Source of the DNA: Strix aluco
Taxonomy: Eukaryota > Chordata > Aves > Strigiformes > Strigidae
DNA length: 64,000 nt
Reading direction: 5' to 3'
NCBI RefSeq assembly: GCF_031877795.1
Contig: NC_133971.1
Coordinates: 60,892,463-60,956,462 of the forward strand
The position numbers and the translations under genes are program-made. Each line of letters begins with the position of its first letter. The stretch's first letter is position 1. This document shows, in pieces, positions 1-12,824 of the stretch. The notes below the pieces were generated by a model, which worked only from the letters and a program-made list of their open reading frames with translations, ran no database searches and was not told where the DNA came from.

Positions 1-879
1 ATAACATTTCTTCTCATCTTGCTCTATTCCTGTACTCTTGCTATCTTATTTCTTTTTCCTTTTCCCCATCCTGAAGACTGTGCCTTACAGAACCAAGAAC
101 TAAATACATTCAAAAACACATAAGTAATTACATATAAGACCTTTGACAGCTTTAATCAACATATGGAATTTAAATATATATTGCTATTCCCCTGTGGATT
201 AGTAACACTTTAAAATTTGCCTTGAAATCAATACTTTGCATCAGTGACTAAAGAAAATTATCAGTGGGCAGGGACTGAAATTGAAACCTGAAGCTATCCT
301 CATCACATCCACACAGCTTCATCCTACTAGGAGACTGTGCCATCTGGTAGGTTGTCATCAGGACACTTGTCAGTCAACAAAATTGAGTTGAGGAGCTTTG
401 GGCGATCTTCAGTTCAGATGTTTACTGAGATTAGGAACAGATCTTACACTTTAATAATCAATCTAAACTTTAAGTACTAAACCTCTCATGCATGCCCTTT
501 CCATCAGAGCTGCTCAGAGAGTCAGAAATGCCCTTGTACCTTGTTCCTCAGTCCACTCTCCAAAATGAAGTTTTCCCACTGAAGGTATCTCATCTATGGT
601 GGCTGCTAAAGTCAACTGAAACACAGCTAGAGCCAGCAGTCTGGTCCCGGCTCCTTGTTCACAGCCCCTGTACAGGAGGACTGTGTTAACCCTTTCAGCT
701 GCATCCTCTCACCCAAAATGCACATTAAGTTGCCCTGCCAGAGGTACTGCTTTCCAGAACTGTCTCCCCCATCATCACAAACTGCTTCTTACTCATTTTT
801 ACTATTAGCCAAATACAAAGGCATACACGCTGGGCAGTACACAGTTTAGCAATCTGGATTTCCTTGAGGAATCTTTCCT
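1..879. other. Intergenic sequence, nothing recognised
   Basis: Short chance ORFs only. No gene, RNA or repeat that I can name. Confidence 0.5.
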
Positions 880-1210
880 TAAACATTCATTATTCTATAC
901 ATTCTGGTTTCATCTGCAAATTTTATCAGCAATGATTTTCATGTTTCCTTCCAGATTATTGATTAAAATATTGAACAGCCCTGGGACTAAAATCCATCCT
1001 CAGGGATATAACTAAAATCATCTGCTTTCACAAGCTGGTCCACTTGAATAATTATGTTTTGAGATCTATTTTCTGGTCCATTTTTAATCCATTTAACAGG
1101 CCTTATTGATTCCGAGACCATGCTTATTTTAAGGAAGGGGTACTTTAGAACACAATGGAAAGCTTATTCATCTGGGAAAGTGCATTCATTTTGGTCCTGG
1201 CAGCCTAGGG
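880..1210 (-). mobile_element. Ancient CR1/L3-like LINE relic (antisense)
   Basis: TCTGCAAATTTTATCAGCAA, then CAGATTATTGATTAAAATAT and TTGAACAGCCCTGGGAC, match the antisense of the LINE RT segment around FADDT and LFNILINDL seen in old sauropsid CR1s. The following TTTTTAATCCATTTAACAGG fits the same family. It is strongly decayed. Confidence 0.6.
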
Positions 1211-2379
1211 AATTGATGTCGACTTCGGTCCTCACAGCATAGCATTTATATGTGTTTTTCTGCTATTTCCTACCACAGTTGGTTGCTGTCCAAGCAATAA
1301 GAAGTATAAAAAATACTACCGTAATTTCAGAGATGCTATGCTTTATGCTCTCTCTCACCACCCTTTTTTAAAAAAGGACTTGCCTTCTTTGTGGTAGTAA
1401 TTGTTAATTACCGCTAGGGGCCAGCGTTCCATACCTGTTGTCTAGAGTTACTGCCTGAAAGTTTCAGGACTATTTCCAAACAACACTGTTTTAAAAAGAT
1501 GCAGGGAGTAAAATGTATTACTCCCCAGTTTAATGCTTTCAAGATTATCCAGGCTTCCTTCACTGGCTGAATCATTATGAATGCCAAGTATGAAAGAAAA
1601 AATCCCCCCCACTTTGACATTATGGAAACGGCAGGCTGGTGGATCCCTTACAAAAAAGCTGCATCTAATTCTATGTATGCTGTTCATGCAGGCAGAATTT
1701 GCTTTGTTGTGCTATGGAAAAGTCATTTTCAGATATATGGCTATTGAAACTGACCCTTTCAAGTGTGCTGAGGACCCAAGGAAGGCTTTCAGTCAAGAAT
1801 TCCACTAAACAGTTCTGAAAAAACGTTATCTGAAGAAGTACTGCTTTTGAGAGTCCACGCACAGAGAGCTGATGTGTGTAGGATTTTGTAGTGTGTGTAA
1901 GGAAGACAAATCCTAACACCAAGCAAGCGGTGTAACAGAGAGTCTGTCCTGACTCCTGTAGAGAAACCAACCTCACATGGAAGCCAAGTAGCCTGTCTAA
2001 ACTTTGGAATAAATTAATGCCATCACCCCAAACAATAGTAGCAAGGGAATTTAATTCTTCTTTCTTAGGAAAGTCTACAAGCCACAGGAGAACAGGAGAC
2101 ATTCCTGTTCGTGGCACACATGTAATTTCTTGCCAGGAAAGTGGATCATTGCCCAGCTCCCATGCACAGACCACTTACCCCAGAGACCAGTCTGGAAAAA
2201 TTCAGTCAGAAAGAGGAGTTTATCATGACATTTTCTGGACATTGCAGGGCAGTCCAACTCAGTTGTAGCAGTGCAGTGCAGCTGACAAAAGGATAAGTTG
2301 CCAACTAACCAAAAAAGTGAGAAATGACCTCCACAGTGGGCACGTATATTGCCTTGCATGAAGTATAACAGGTATCTGA
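1211..2379. other. Intergenic sequence, nothing recognised
   Basis: The longest frame is a 167-codon minus ORF (1671-2174) with no conserved-looking motif and overlapping ORFs on the other strand. I treat it as chance. Confidence 0.5.
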
Positions 2380-3640
2380 ACAGAGAGGAAGATGCAGGCT
2401 GTAACAGGCCCTGTATATAAATAGCATATGTGTAAGTATCTGCTTAGGGTATTGGAGAAGACTACATGGAGAATTGCTTGGCAGATGATGTAAAGGTAGT
2501 AAATCCCTCAATGTGTCTAGACAGGCTCTTAGGAAGTGCTGGAAAGGAGGTGGTAGTGATGGACAATCAGTTACAGTTGAAAAAGGGATGGGTAAGAAGG
2601 AAGATTCTGTAAACAAAATTTATGGCTTTAGACAATATCATTTTTAGAAGTCCTTCCAGGAGCATTTTCAGGGGCAGAGATGTGGAAAAGTGAAGCCTTA
2701 ATGTATAGCTGAGTAAATAACATAGGGAATGTGTGAGGGGCAAAATGTTCAGTTTCATCATGAACTCCCAAGATAGAATTTAAGGATACAACAAATATAA
2801 TCAAGAAGAGTCCTCAGGTTTTGGAGAAGGATGTTTCACCAGGATTGGGTCACTTGGAAGAGCCACTGAACATGTTTGTGAGGAAGACTCAGTTGTTAGG
2901 TATTATGTGGACTTCCACAAAAAGCTTTTGACAAGATGATTCCCTACAGGTTTTTAGAGAAGCTAAGCTCCAATGGGCTAAAAGAAAAAGATACTGCATA
3001 GGTAAAGAAAATGTTAAAATAGAGGAAGAAGTGAGTGACTAAAAAGTCAGATTTTACAATGAAGACAGGTTTATGATGAAGTGGATCTATACAGAAGTGC
3101 ATGTTGCGTAGCCTTATTTACAAACAATAGGTAGAAAGGGTAGTAGCTTAATGAGACAACCATCTTTGGTAAGCACAGAGAGTTGGGCTAGTGAAACAAC
3201 AGGTACTGAGAAAGGTTGCAGAAAACTCTCAAGATGCAAAATAACAAAATAAATAGTTGTAGATTTAACTCTGTGCTATTTAATACAAAGCTGTCCCCAT
3301 GTGGAAACAGCAGTGTCAACACTGCATACAAAGCAGTGGATTGTGGATTCCACAGTTTCACTAAAAAACAGATTTTTGTATTACTGTGGATTGGTCTGCA
3401 AAAACATTAGTTCAGTGAACAGTAAAAGTACAAAAGCAACTAATGTTAAAAATTAGTAGATGGGAAGACAACAGAACAGACTATATTACTATGTTAATCC
3501 ATACATGCCTAGGATATTCACATCTTGAATACCAGCTCAAATTCATTCGTCACAGAAGAATTTTGTGCAGCCAGAGGAGCACCAAGAGGATGCCTGCTGT
3601 GTGGAGAGGCTGCAGCATGAAGAGTGATTAAATATAAGCA
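2380..3640 (+). mobile_element. Ancient CR1/L3-like LINE relic
   Basis: Heavily decayed plus-strand LINE. At about 2908-2965 the translation reads DFHKKLLTR-like, aligning with the RT motif DFxKAFDxV (GACTTCCACAAAAAGCTTTT). At about 3490-3600 it resembles the VRPHLEYC region and the downstream CR1 C-terminus. It is too diverged to delimit precisely and has no open frame. Confidence 0.5.
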
Positions 3641-6600
3641 GGACACTTCTTGGCTAAGCAGAAATATGCTAGAGTTCATGCTAACAATTAAGTGTAATGT
3701 CCAAACCCCAGGGAACCTGGATTTGTAGTGCTGCAGCAGTGGGAATGGATCCCATTAGAGGGAAATGCATTTGGGATTTCTGAGCTGCCAGACACACTTT
3801 GAATTTGAATTTTGTGTATTCTTGCTGCTGCAGAAGTTTAAGTTATTTGGCTCTATCTGGAGAATGGGGATGAGGGTAAAGAAAGCAGAGTAAAAGAGGT
3901 TTTAAAGGCACCTGCCTCCAGCTGCTGAGGATACACTGTTTCCTGAAGGCAAACATGCACTGTTATAGGGACACACTCATTTCTCAGAAGACACACTTCT
4001 GAGGCTGACACATTCTTCAGCAGAATTTTCTTGTAAATTTTTCCTTATTTCTAAACAAGCACCAGCAGTGGCATATAAATACTTTGAACAAGATGTGCTG
4101 AACTGGCAGATCTCACACTCATTATCATTTGTGCAGCAGGATCTGGAAATGGTCCCTCACTCTGCCAGATGCTGTACAAACATGGAAGAGAAGGGCAGTC
4201 TGCCATACCTCTACAGCAACTTTTCCTTCTTATGGGTATTAAGCAGGCCAACAGGAGACCAAGGTGCTAAGCTTGAGGCTGGCATTGAGGAAGAGAACAG
4301 TGGACAGTGAAGGAAGCCATATGAAAATCCAGGGCCTCATTTTTTTAAGTTTAGAAACTGTTTAACAATAAAAGCCCACAAAAAATTTTTTAAATCTTTT
4401 TGGTTTTTTTTTACTACCCCCCTCCCCTGCCCCAGATTCTATTCTTGTTGGGTGGTCCAGGACAACTGAATGATTTCTTCTCTTTGCAGCAGGTTGGTCC
4501 TCACCCACATCATCCTAACTCTTTCACATCATCTGTCTTCCACATCATCCATCTCTGTTCCATGATGCTATGTCTATGCTACCAAGTCCCCTGGATTGCC
4601 CTGTATCCTAGCTGAAGGCCACTCTCTTCAGTGGTGCCTGCAATTCATGACCTCACCACACTACCTCTGGATCTTCCACTTTAGCACTCGTAGTTTCACA
4701 TTTCTTTAACCGCATGTCTTCACTTCTGCAATCCTTTCTCATCACAAAAGCACCACACTGATTATATGAATCCATTTCGGCTTTTGAAAGTAGAAGCAGT
4801 ATTTCTCTCTGTGATTTATCGTGTGTGAAAAATCAATAACATGAAATAGAAAGTCACTTCTTCCTCATGGTGTGACCAAAAAGCAAAAGTGCAAAGGTCA
4901 GGACAGAAAGAAATTGTAGGACAGTAGGGAATTCTTAAAAATTTTGAAATTCTAGAATAAAACCCCTAAACATGAAGCCCATTGACTTGCCCAAAACTAG
5001 CTTTGGGCTAGTGACGTTTGTGGGGCTGGTTTCATTGCTGGACATGGAAAAGGCTGTTAGGAGGGCCTTCCTGAGCCTCATATAAACCTGCAAAGCTGTC
5101 ATTGCTAAGCTGGAGACGGTCTGAATTCATAACTGATGATAATTTTCAGTAGATGGACCATCATCATTTCAACAGCACCTTGGTCTGCCTTTAAAGAGCC
5201 AGGGCTAGTACTTTGTTCACTCTGCAAGATGGAGGGAGACAGTAACAGACTGTGGCAGGGAAGGTTTAACCTTTAAGAGAATCTCAGAAAACTGGAGATG
5301 CTGTTCAGTGGGGACATGTCCTAGGTACTCTATGAGGAAGCTGCATAAAGAAAAGATGGGCAAATCCTGCCGCAAAATAAACTCTGCAGAAGAGGTCTGT
5401 AGCTAAATGCAGGTTGTGTTGCAAAGATTGACACCCTAATAAACACTAATTCACTTTAAAAAGGAGTCTCCAAGACTGGAGGTCTTAAAAAGCTGCTTAG
5501 ATTGGTACCTGGTAGGGTACACAAGGCTACAGCTGCCCTTGCTCTGGGATATCTGGTGACCTTGCTGGGTGGGTCTACTGCATGACCATGGTCTCTGAGG
5601 GGCCAGACTTACTGATAACACAAATTCTTACAGCATGATTGTAACTGCTAAGGATCAGGATAAAAATGGCCGGAAAAAACCTCATTCAGAGCCTTGGTCT
5701 TGTGTTTCTGAGTGTTTACATACAGAAAGTGGGATAGTGACTAAGGACTAAGCTGGAACTACTACTGCTTCCCAAACGTCTTTTCTCCATTCATAAACAG
5801 ACTGAAATAAAGAAGGTATCAGAGGAAGCTCAGAGAGATAAGAGCTATTTTCTCTGGACTCTAGCTGTTTTCATCAGACTATGCAAAACTAGCCATGCAG
5901 TGTGGGTGTTTTTCTCTTAGCTTTGGTCCTCTTCCGGGCTGTGACTCCTGCAAATGCAGGACCTCACCTTCCCTTCCTTGAAAGTGAGAACTGTAGCTCC
6001 TTTTTTGGGACCACAACTCCCAACATCTTCAGTCTCCCTACAGCCCTAATATTACGGACAGCACCCCATCCAGTTTGTGATCCCCCTTGCCATAGGGTGC
6101 AGAAGAGTCTAGAAGGCAGAGGTCTCCAAGGAAGAAGAGGTAAAGCAAAAGAATGGGATCAAGTATGTGATGTTCTAGAGAGGAGGAAAGAAAGGGAAGG
6201 CATGTGACAGAGACAGTTTTCTTGCTGTCCCTTTCTCAGTCATTGGACATGTGGGATTGGCCAGGTCCCTTGTAAACATGATACACAAAGTCAGAGTTCA
6301 ACATGCTGTGAAACCTCTGATCTCATAAATGACTTTCAGGTATTTTATTTAGTAGGTACCACCACATTCAGAAAGTCTGAATCTCCATCTTTCCAGACAG
6401 GCTGATGGGATGAGAAGTCATAGGAAAAAGGTACTGAATGACAGAAAAACATAACAAAGCAAATTCATAAAGCAAGAAAAGGAAGACTGACACGTATAAC
6501 CAGTAATACTCCACTGAGCTGACCATATTGTCTGTATCACCAGAATAAAGAGATCTAATTCCATCACATTTCAATTCTGGAAGTTCAAGTATAGCACAGA

Positions 6601-9600
6601 AATCCATGGGTTGAAGCCTCTATAGTTTCTCTATGCAAAACTTCTCATTTCATTTAGAGCTATGACCACACACTGTAAATTAGTTGAATGAGAGGCAGTT
6701 CACATGTCAGTCTGAGTTTGGAAAGGAAAAGTAAGGTGAGAAATCCACTGTGTTTAAATTAAGTGGAGTAAACTATTGTCTAGCAACAAACTTTCTGTCG
6801 AGGCATAGAATCTTCTGTGATATCCTCTAGCTTCAGGAGTGATAGGCATGGTAGAATACCATCTCATTAAAAATGCAACAACAACAGAAAAGGCCAGCTG
6901 CTGGCCATCATGTCTACAAGTTAACAACTTGAGTATAACAAATGTAGTTGAGAGGTCCAACCAGGAGACAAAGGAAAAATCCAATATCCAGTGATGACCA
7001 TTGTCACTTTGGAAGGCACCCAATGTGCAGGCCAAAGTTCTCTGTCCTGACTGCTGAAGACAATTAGTGTTGCAGTGGTCCTTTTTCCAGACTGAAGTGG
7101 ACTGTGTCACTGCTGAACACACCCTAGGAAAGAAGTAAGACAGCCTTTGACTCTTCATATCAGCTAGGAGAGACTTTAAGACTACCTAAATTTTCCTCAC
7201 CTTCTATCTGACAAGTCCTTAAGATGTTGGCACAACCAGTCTTATAGCAGTGAGCTAGCCCAGATAAGCCTTGTCCTCTATTGGCCCATGAAACACTGCC
7301 TGCAGAAACTGGTATTTGCTGCAGAGATGTTCTGTACAGGCTAAGGTCGTGTGATTGCTCATGGAACTTAAGGCAGGCTGTCTGATAAAACAAATGGCCA
7401 GCAGGCACTTTTGAATCAAATCTGGATAGTGGATTGGTGTTCTAGGACTTCAGTATCTTCAACAAGCCCTTTGACATGTTTAGAAGCAAACCTGAAAACA
7501 AATTCATGCTACCTGTCCACAGGGCACAGAGCCTGCTGACAGTTTTAGGCTGATTCCTGTCACTAGGCTGGTAAGTAAACCGTATCAAGCCCATATGATT
7601 TTATGTAAGGCCAAAACCGTGGTCCAGTGGATGTTCTTCCAGCTCTGTGGCATCTGTTTGACTGCTGTAGTCAGGCAAATCTTCATTATGGTATCTGTAT
7701 AAGATTTCAAATAGCCGAAGGCAGGATGCAGAACTTGGCTAATCCCATGGAAATCTGGAGGCACTCTTGCCCAGCCTAGCCCTTCCAAAAGAAGGCTTGG
7801 TTATTTGCATGCAAAGACTTCATATGCATAGGACCTCAACTGTGCCTCACTGGAGCATATGCTTCTGACACCGCCAGGAAATTTTTCTCACTCCAGCTGA
7901 CAGGAGCTGCTGAAATTAAGAGGAATCCTTAAGCAGCAGACAGGGCACTGGACATTTTGGTTTTAAATAGCATTTGCCACCAGCTTTTGGCATGCAGGGC
8001 CAAGAAGAAACTTCTCTTTTTGGCACATGGCCCAGCACAGTGGATCTCACCTCTGCAGAAAGACCAGTTCCATTGACCAAGATACACATACACAAATGCA
8101 GGTGACCAGCTGGAGTGAAAGTCCAAATGATTCTTTGAAGGCCCAGTTGTGCTAAGCCATAAAGGCACTTCAGATGATAGCAAGCTTGAAAGCAAAACTT
8201 CAGACAGGGGCTGTTCCTAGGCTCATGTCATTGTGCAGGGTCCTGAACAGCATGATAGCCTATTAGCAGCAGGGGTCACTGAGGGAAGCGGGGTGTCTGC
8301 AGCTCAGCTGATGCTGCTTACAACCCATCTCACCCGCACATCGAAGGAATCACAGTGGTTTCTCCTGCTGTGGCAGTAGCAAAGACCAGGATCAAGGAAA
8401 GTCTTACAAATCCTTTAACTGCTGTAGCTGACTCACTGTAATTCACCTGCCAGGGCCCTAGAAGTATGTTTAAAAGCTCCCTCAGGGAAGATGGCTGATC
8501 CTGGGTTAACTTTCATCGATATGTTTAGATGTGCAAACCACAGAATTTAGTTAAATCAATGAAAGTGTTTTTACAGCAGGGTCCATTTTAGTTAAATTGG
8601 CCCAATGGCTGCATGTGGAAAAGGTCAAAGAGCCAAATAAGAAAAGTGTCAGAATGTATACACAAACCAAGGTATTTTTAAAATTCTGTTACACACAAAA
8701 GTATTTGCACTTGCTAGGTACTGTGTTTCTCAAGTCAAGGAAGAGTCTAATTGCATTCATGCAAGGACAGCTGGATTCCATGAAAGCTGGAACCAGTAAT
8801 TAAAATAGCCTCCTAATATTTTTAATTTGGGATCCAGGTATCAATGAAAGATTTTTTAAAATGAGTCTCCAAGCATTCTGATGGAAGTTGTAGCATGACA
8901 TAATCCATCTCTGTTTTCCTAACAGCTCTGCTATTACAGATCACAGGCTGGCTTGAGGAAACTCCTAAGAAGTGGTGGAGCTTTAGATCACCACTGGCTA
9001 TGGACAAAGTCCATCAGAGAGTGATGAGAAGGCATCTCAGCTTGATAGTCGAGGGAGCAAAGTTTCATACACAATTGGATCAACTGGGGTTCAATTTCAG
9101 CTTTAGTGGAAAGCAAGACTCAAATTTCACATAATTTGATCCTTATAGAGATCTAGATGACTTAGTTGCTCTTCCATCACACTCCACTATCAGTCAGAGC
9201 AAAAAAGGTTGTGTGCCTTGAAGATTTGTGTCTTTAGCATGTTATACCTCAAGTTCTCAAGAGGAAAATGGAACACAGCTGGAATATTGGTAGGACCTCA
9301 TAATTCCTTTGTGGGCTGAAATATGGTTCTTGGCTTTTGTCCCAAATGCCTATTTCAAGGTGACACCTCCACTGCCTGCTTAGAGAGCTGCAGATGCCTC
9401 CTTGGTCTTGGGACCACAAAGGCAATAGGAACAGTTGGATTTCTGAATTTGTTCACTCAGACCGGTAATGAGTTAGAGGAAAAGGCAATCTGTTCACTTG
9501 CTTTTCTCATTTTGGATCAATGAATAAAGAGAGGTGGGCATTTCATTCCCCTCAGAGTTTATCAAACTAGCGGAACCACTAACAAAGGCAGTTTTTGCTT

Positions 9601-11362
9601 ATCTCCAACTCACTCTCCAAAGAAGATTTTACAGGATTTTACTCTAAGCAGCACTGCTATTATTCCCTGCTTTGTCTCATCCACTGTTTCACCCCTCCAA
9701 CTGATCCTTAACTGCTGGCTGGTCAAGAGACATAAGTTAATGAGGCAGTGCACAGGCCAAATAAAACACCTGGTGAACTCCAGTTGCAGTTCCTGTTACA
9801 GTGGATCTCTTATCCAAGTTTCAGCTTCCACAAAACTTGTGGAAATTTAATCCTCTGAGATGTTGGTGAATACCTTCATCATAGGACAAAGTGACTGATG
9901 GCAAGAAGACAGCATATTTATATATCCTATATATCCTGATGAAAAACAGACCAGGGTTTTTCATTGAGAAGGAAGTTCTTTCTTGAAAGATGGGTTTTCT
10001 ATATTGAGGGGTTTTGACAAGTGAAAATATTTAAGAAAAAGAAGGAAACAAGCAAAAGTAAATTTCAGTGTCCTCAAAGGGCTCACATCTATGTTCTGAC
10101 AAATGGTGTAAGTACGGATAGTGAATGCAGAAAAACCCTGACTAAGGGTTTCTATTTCTATTCTCACCCACACTGCTTTATGGTTGGAACAAATCAATTT
10201 TCTGATGAATTCTACAAATAACATGTCCTGCCTACTGCCATCTTCTTTTGCCCTCCAAACTACAGAACTAACTAGAAGTCTGCAGAGTTCCCAGCAGCAA
10301 GAATGCATTACTTCTTAGTACTTGATTATTGTGCAGATGAGCTGAATAGAAAGAGCTCTACTCTAGGTGACGTTTGTCATTGTCAGCTTATTACAGGTGC
10401 AGAGTTGGAAAGAGGACAGTCACCTGGCTCCTGCTGAAAACAGGCTCCTGGATGCTGTTGGAAACCAGCCAAGATGTCATTCTTCATGGATAATGGCTCC
10501 CTTACTGCATCTTCACTTGTACTTTAGGAAAACTGATACTCTGTGGGCAGACCAGTATACTAGAAAACCATTCGCAATTATAGACAACAGAGTTTCTTTC
10601 GGAAGGAAATGGTTTTCTCCATTACCGCCTGACGACTCCAAGGCATTAACAACCTGCAAGTCCCATAGCATACTTTCTTTTGTTTTGCAAATGCATCTAT
10701 ACCACATACTCTTGCAATACCCACGCTGTTAGAGCAGGGCAGGGATGTCTGCCTGCCCAAGGCACTGAGTTACTGCTCTCCTCTTTTCTCCCTAAGAAAG
10801 TCCGAGGCCTGTGCTTCTCCAAGTATACTGTTATTAACAATATCTCACCTGGGGACTAAATCCACTCCTCAAAAGAGTATGTATACTGCCATCTCTGATA
10901 GCAAATGTCAAACCACTCAGTGTTTCTTTTGTAATATCATCTAGGATGGGAGTGTTTTTTTTAAGAGAGGTGGCAAACACATTGTGCACCTTAATTTCAG
11001 GACTGTCATTCAGAGAGGAAAGCAAGAGACAGGAACTGAGAAGAAAGCTCCTCTTTCATATCCCCAGTGGGCACACTGTTTTGCACAGCATACTTCCCTG
11101 CCCACTAAAGGAGTGCTGCCAGCTAGTTTATGCTGCAGGCTTGACCTGGTACTGTGGAACAGCTCAGGCCTTTGGTTTGGCATAAGGAAATCAATCATTC
11201 CATGGTGCAATGCAGGCAAACTTCACAAGTTCAGACTGGAGGGCCATGAGAGGAGGATGGGACATGGGGAAGGCAATAGCAGGGCTTGTACCCTTTAACA
11301 GAGAGGCAGCTGGAGAGTATATCTCTCCCATTACATGATCCCCACCTGATGCTTTAGTAAGT
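3641..11362. other. Intergenic sequence, no gene recognised
   Basis: About 7.7 kb with only short ORFs on both strands. A segment at about 8516-8612 (AGTTAAATCAATGAAAGTG, then TTTAGTTAAATTGGCCC) may be an old palindromic MITE fragment. The minus ORFs at 6754-8195 were examined and show no known domain. Confidence 0.5.
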
Positions 11363-12046
11363 TGTCATGGTTTGAGCCCAGAGGGTAACTGAGCACCACC
11401 CAGATGCTCGCTCACCCCCTTCCACTCAGGAATGGGAAGGAGGAAATAAAGTAAAAGGCTTGGGAATTGAGATAAGAATAGGGAGGATGACTCAAACATT
11501 ATGGTCACAGCAAAAGACAGATTCATTAGGGGAAGAAATAGAACATCAATTTAATTCAAACACTATCAACATCACCACTTAACAAACAGAGTAGGACAGT
11601 GAGAAGTATTACCACACCTTAAAAACACCTTCCCGCCCTTTACCCTTCATCCCAGCTCAGCTTTTCCCCCGATTTCTCTACCTTCTTCCCTCTCTGTGGT
11701 GCAGAGCGGCCAGGGAAAGGGGGGTACAGTCAGTCCCTCACACATTGTTTCTACTGTTCCTTCCTACTCCTTTTACTTTTGCCCTATTCCAGCACAGTGT
11801 CCCTTTCATGGGAGGCAGTCCTCCATTAACTTTCTCTGACATGAGTTCTTCTCATGGGCTGCAACTCTTCCCAACCTGCTCCAGCCTGGGTCCCTCCCAC
11901 ATGTCACAGTCCTCCCAGCACTGAACAACAACAGCAGAGGCTTCCCACAGAGTCTCAGTCTTCTTTGGGCACAGCCACCTGCTCCAACTTGGTGTCAGGG
12001 GAGCTTCGAGAAGCTTCTCACAGGGGGCCACTGCTGTAGCCCCTTT

Positions 12047-12777
12047 TGTGAGAGACTGAAATGCCATATGACTGTCTCAAAGCTTGCTTGAGTTTGTGCA
12101 AACCTTCAAGAGAAGCTGCTGCGGCCTGTGAATTGGTCTGGGGGATGTCGCCTAGAGAAGCGGGAGTGTATTGAAGGATGCACACCCCCCCCCCACCCCC
12201 CCCCCCCCCGGCCCCCGCCTTCGTTGGGGTTGCATTGTCTGGACTCCTTAGACAAGCCTCAAAGGGGCAGAGGTGTGCTGAGTTGGCCCCATCCTGTAGC
12301 CATTTGTGTCTCTATTGTGTAGGCCAGACCCCATGCGTGCATTGCTAATGAACTGACAAGAGGCAAATGTTTCTGCCCTGAAGCCAGATGCAACAAAACC
12401 TGTGGGACCAGAGAAAAAAAACCTAAATGTGGGCAGATATGCTAATCAGTAGATATGATGAACTTAAAAAGACAGCAGAAAATTTTGCTCAGTGTGCATC
12501 TACCATCGAAGCCAGATCCGTGTGCACCCACCACCGAAGAACTGAAGACTGAGGACCAATGGGATGCCGCTGGATCCATGGTGGTGACTATTCTTGCAGC
12601 CCTATCCTGCATTCTTGCTTTATTTCTGTCTTTTCCTTCCATTCTGTCCTATTGCTACCCCTCTTCACTTTTTTAATAATAAAAACCTGTTTGGGGTATA
12701 TGGCATTTGACCTCTTTTGTGTCTTAATCTTGCTCTTGGGATCATATCGAAACCTCCCCTGACATTGGATCGGGACA
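12047..12777 (+). mobile_element. Solo LTR of an endogenous retrovirus, nested in an older LTR
   Basis: A 731-bp block begins TGTGAGAGACTG and ends ATCGGGACA (TG...CA). It is flanked by a perfect 5-bp target duplication CCTTT (12042-12046 and 12778-12782). It contains a poly(A) signal AATAAA at 12678-12683, followed by a T/G-rich stretch (U5-like). No internal retroviral genes are present. It splits the older LTR at 11363-12824. The 5-bp duplication fits several ERV classes, and I do not assign a family name. Confidence 0.85.
12185..12217. repeat. C-rich tract, possible G-quadruplex on the minus strand
   Basis: Almost uninterrupted C for about 30 bases within the younger solo LTR. The complementary strand has several G-runs of four or more, so a quadruplex is possible. 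Length calls in such runs are unreliable. Confidence 0.7.
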
Positions 12778-12824
12778 CCTTTCCTGCTACCAAAAACCCC
12801 TGCCACACACACAAACCCAACACA

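Larger units (their letters stand above)
11363..12824 (-). mobile_element. Older avian ERV-type LTR, interrupted by the younger solo LTR
   Basis: On the minus strand it begins TGTGTTGGGTTTGTGTG near 12824 and ends near 11363 with GGGCTCAAACCATGACA, a pair of ends known from a common avian LTR family. The body is 11363-12046 plus 12783-12824, about 725 bp when the nested insertion is removed. I see no clean target duplication. The polypyrimidine content at 11640-11720 and the TTCTCACAGGGGGCCACTGC segment also match the family as remembered. Confidence 0.7.

Noticed and set aside
1671..2174. 167-codon minus-strand ORF
   Set aside because: No motif, no repeat-family resemblance, ordinary composition and overlapping ORFs on the opposite strand. 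Consistent with chance.
6754..8195. Cluster of minus-strand ORFs (134, 82, 67 and 88 codons) that might be a decayed retroelement
   Set aside because: I could not match any to gag, pol or LINE motifs, and there are no LTR-like ends nearby.
12128..12322. Proline-rich ORF across the C-tract
   Set aside because: An artefact of translating a C homopolymer inside an LTR.
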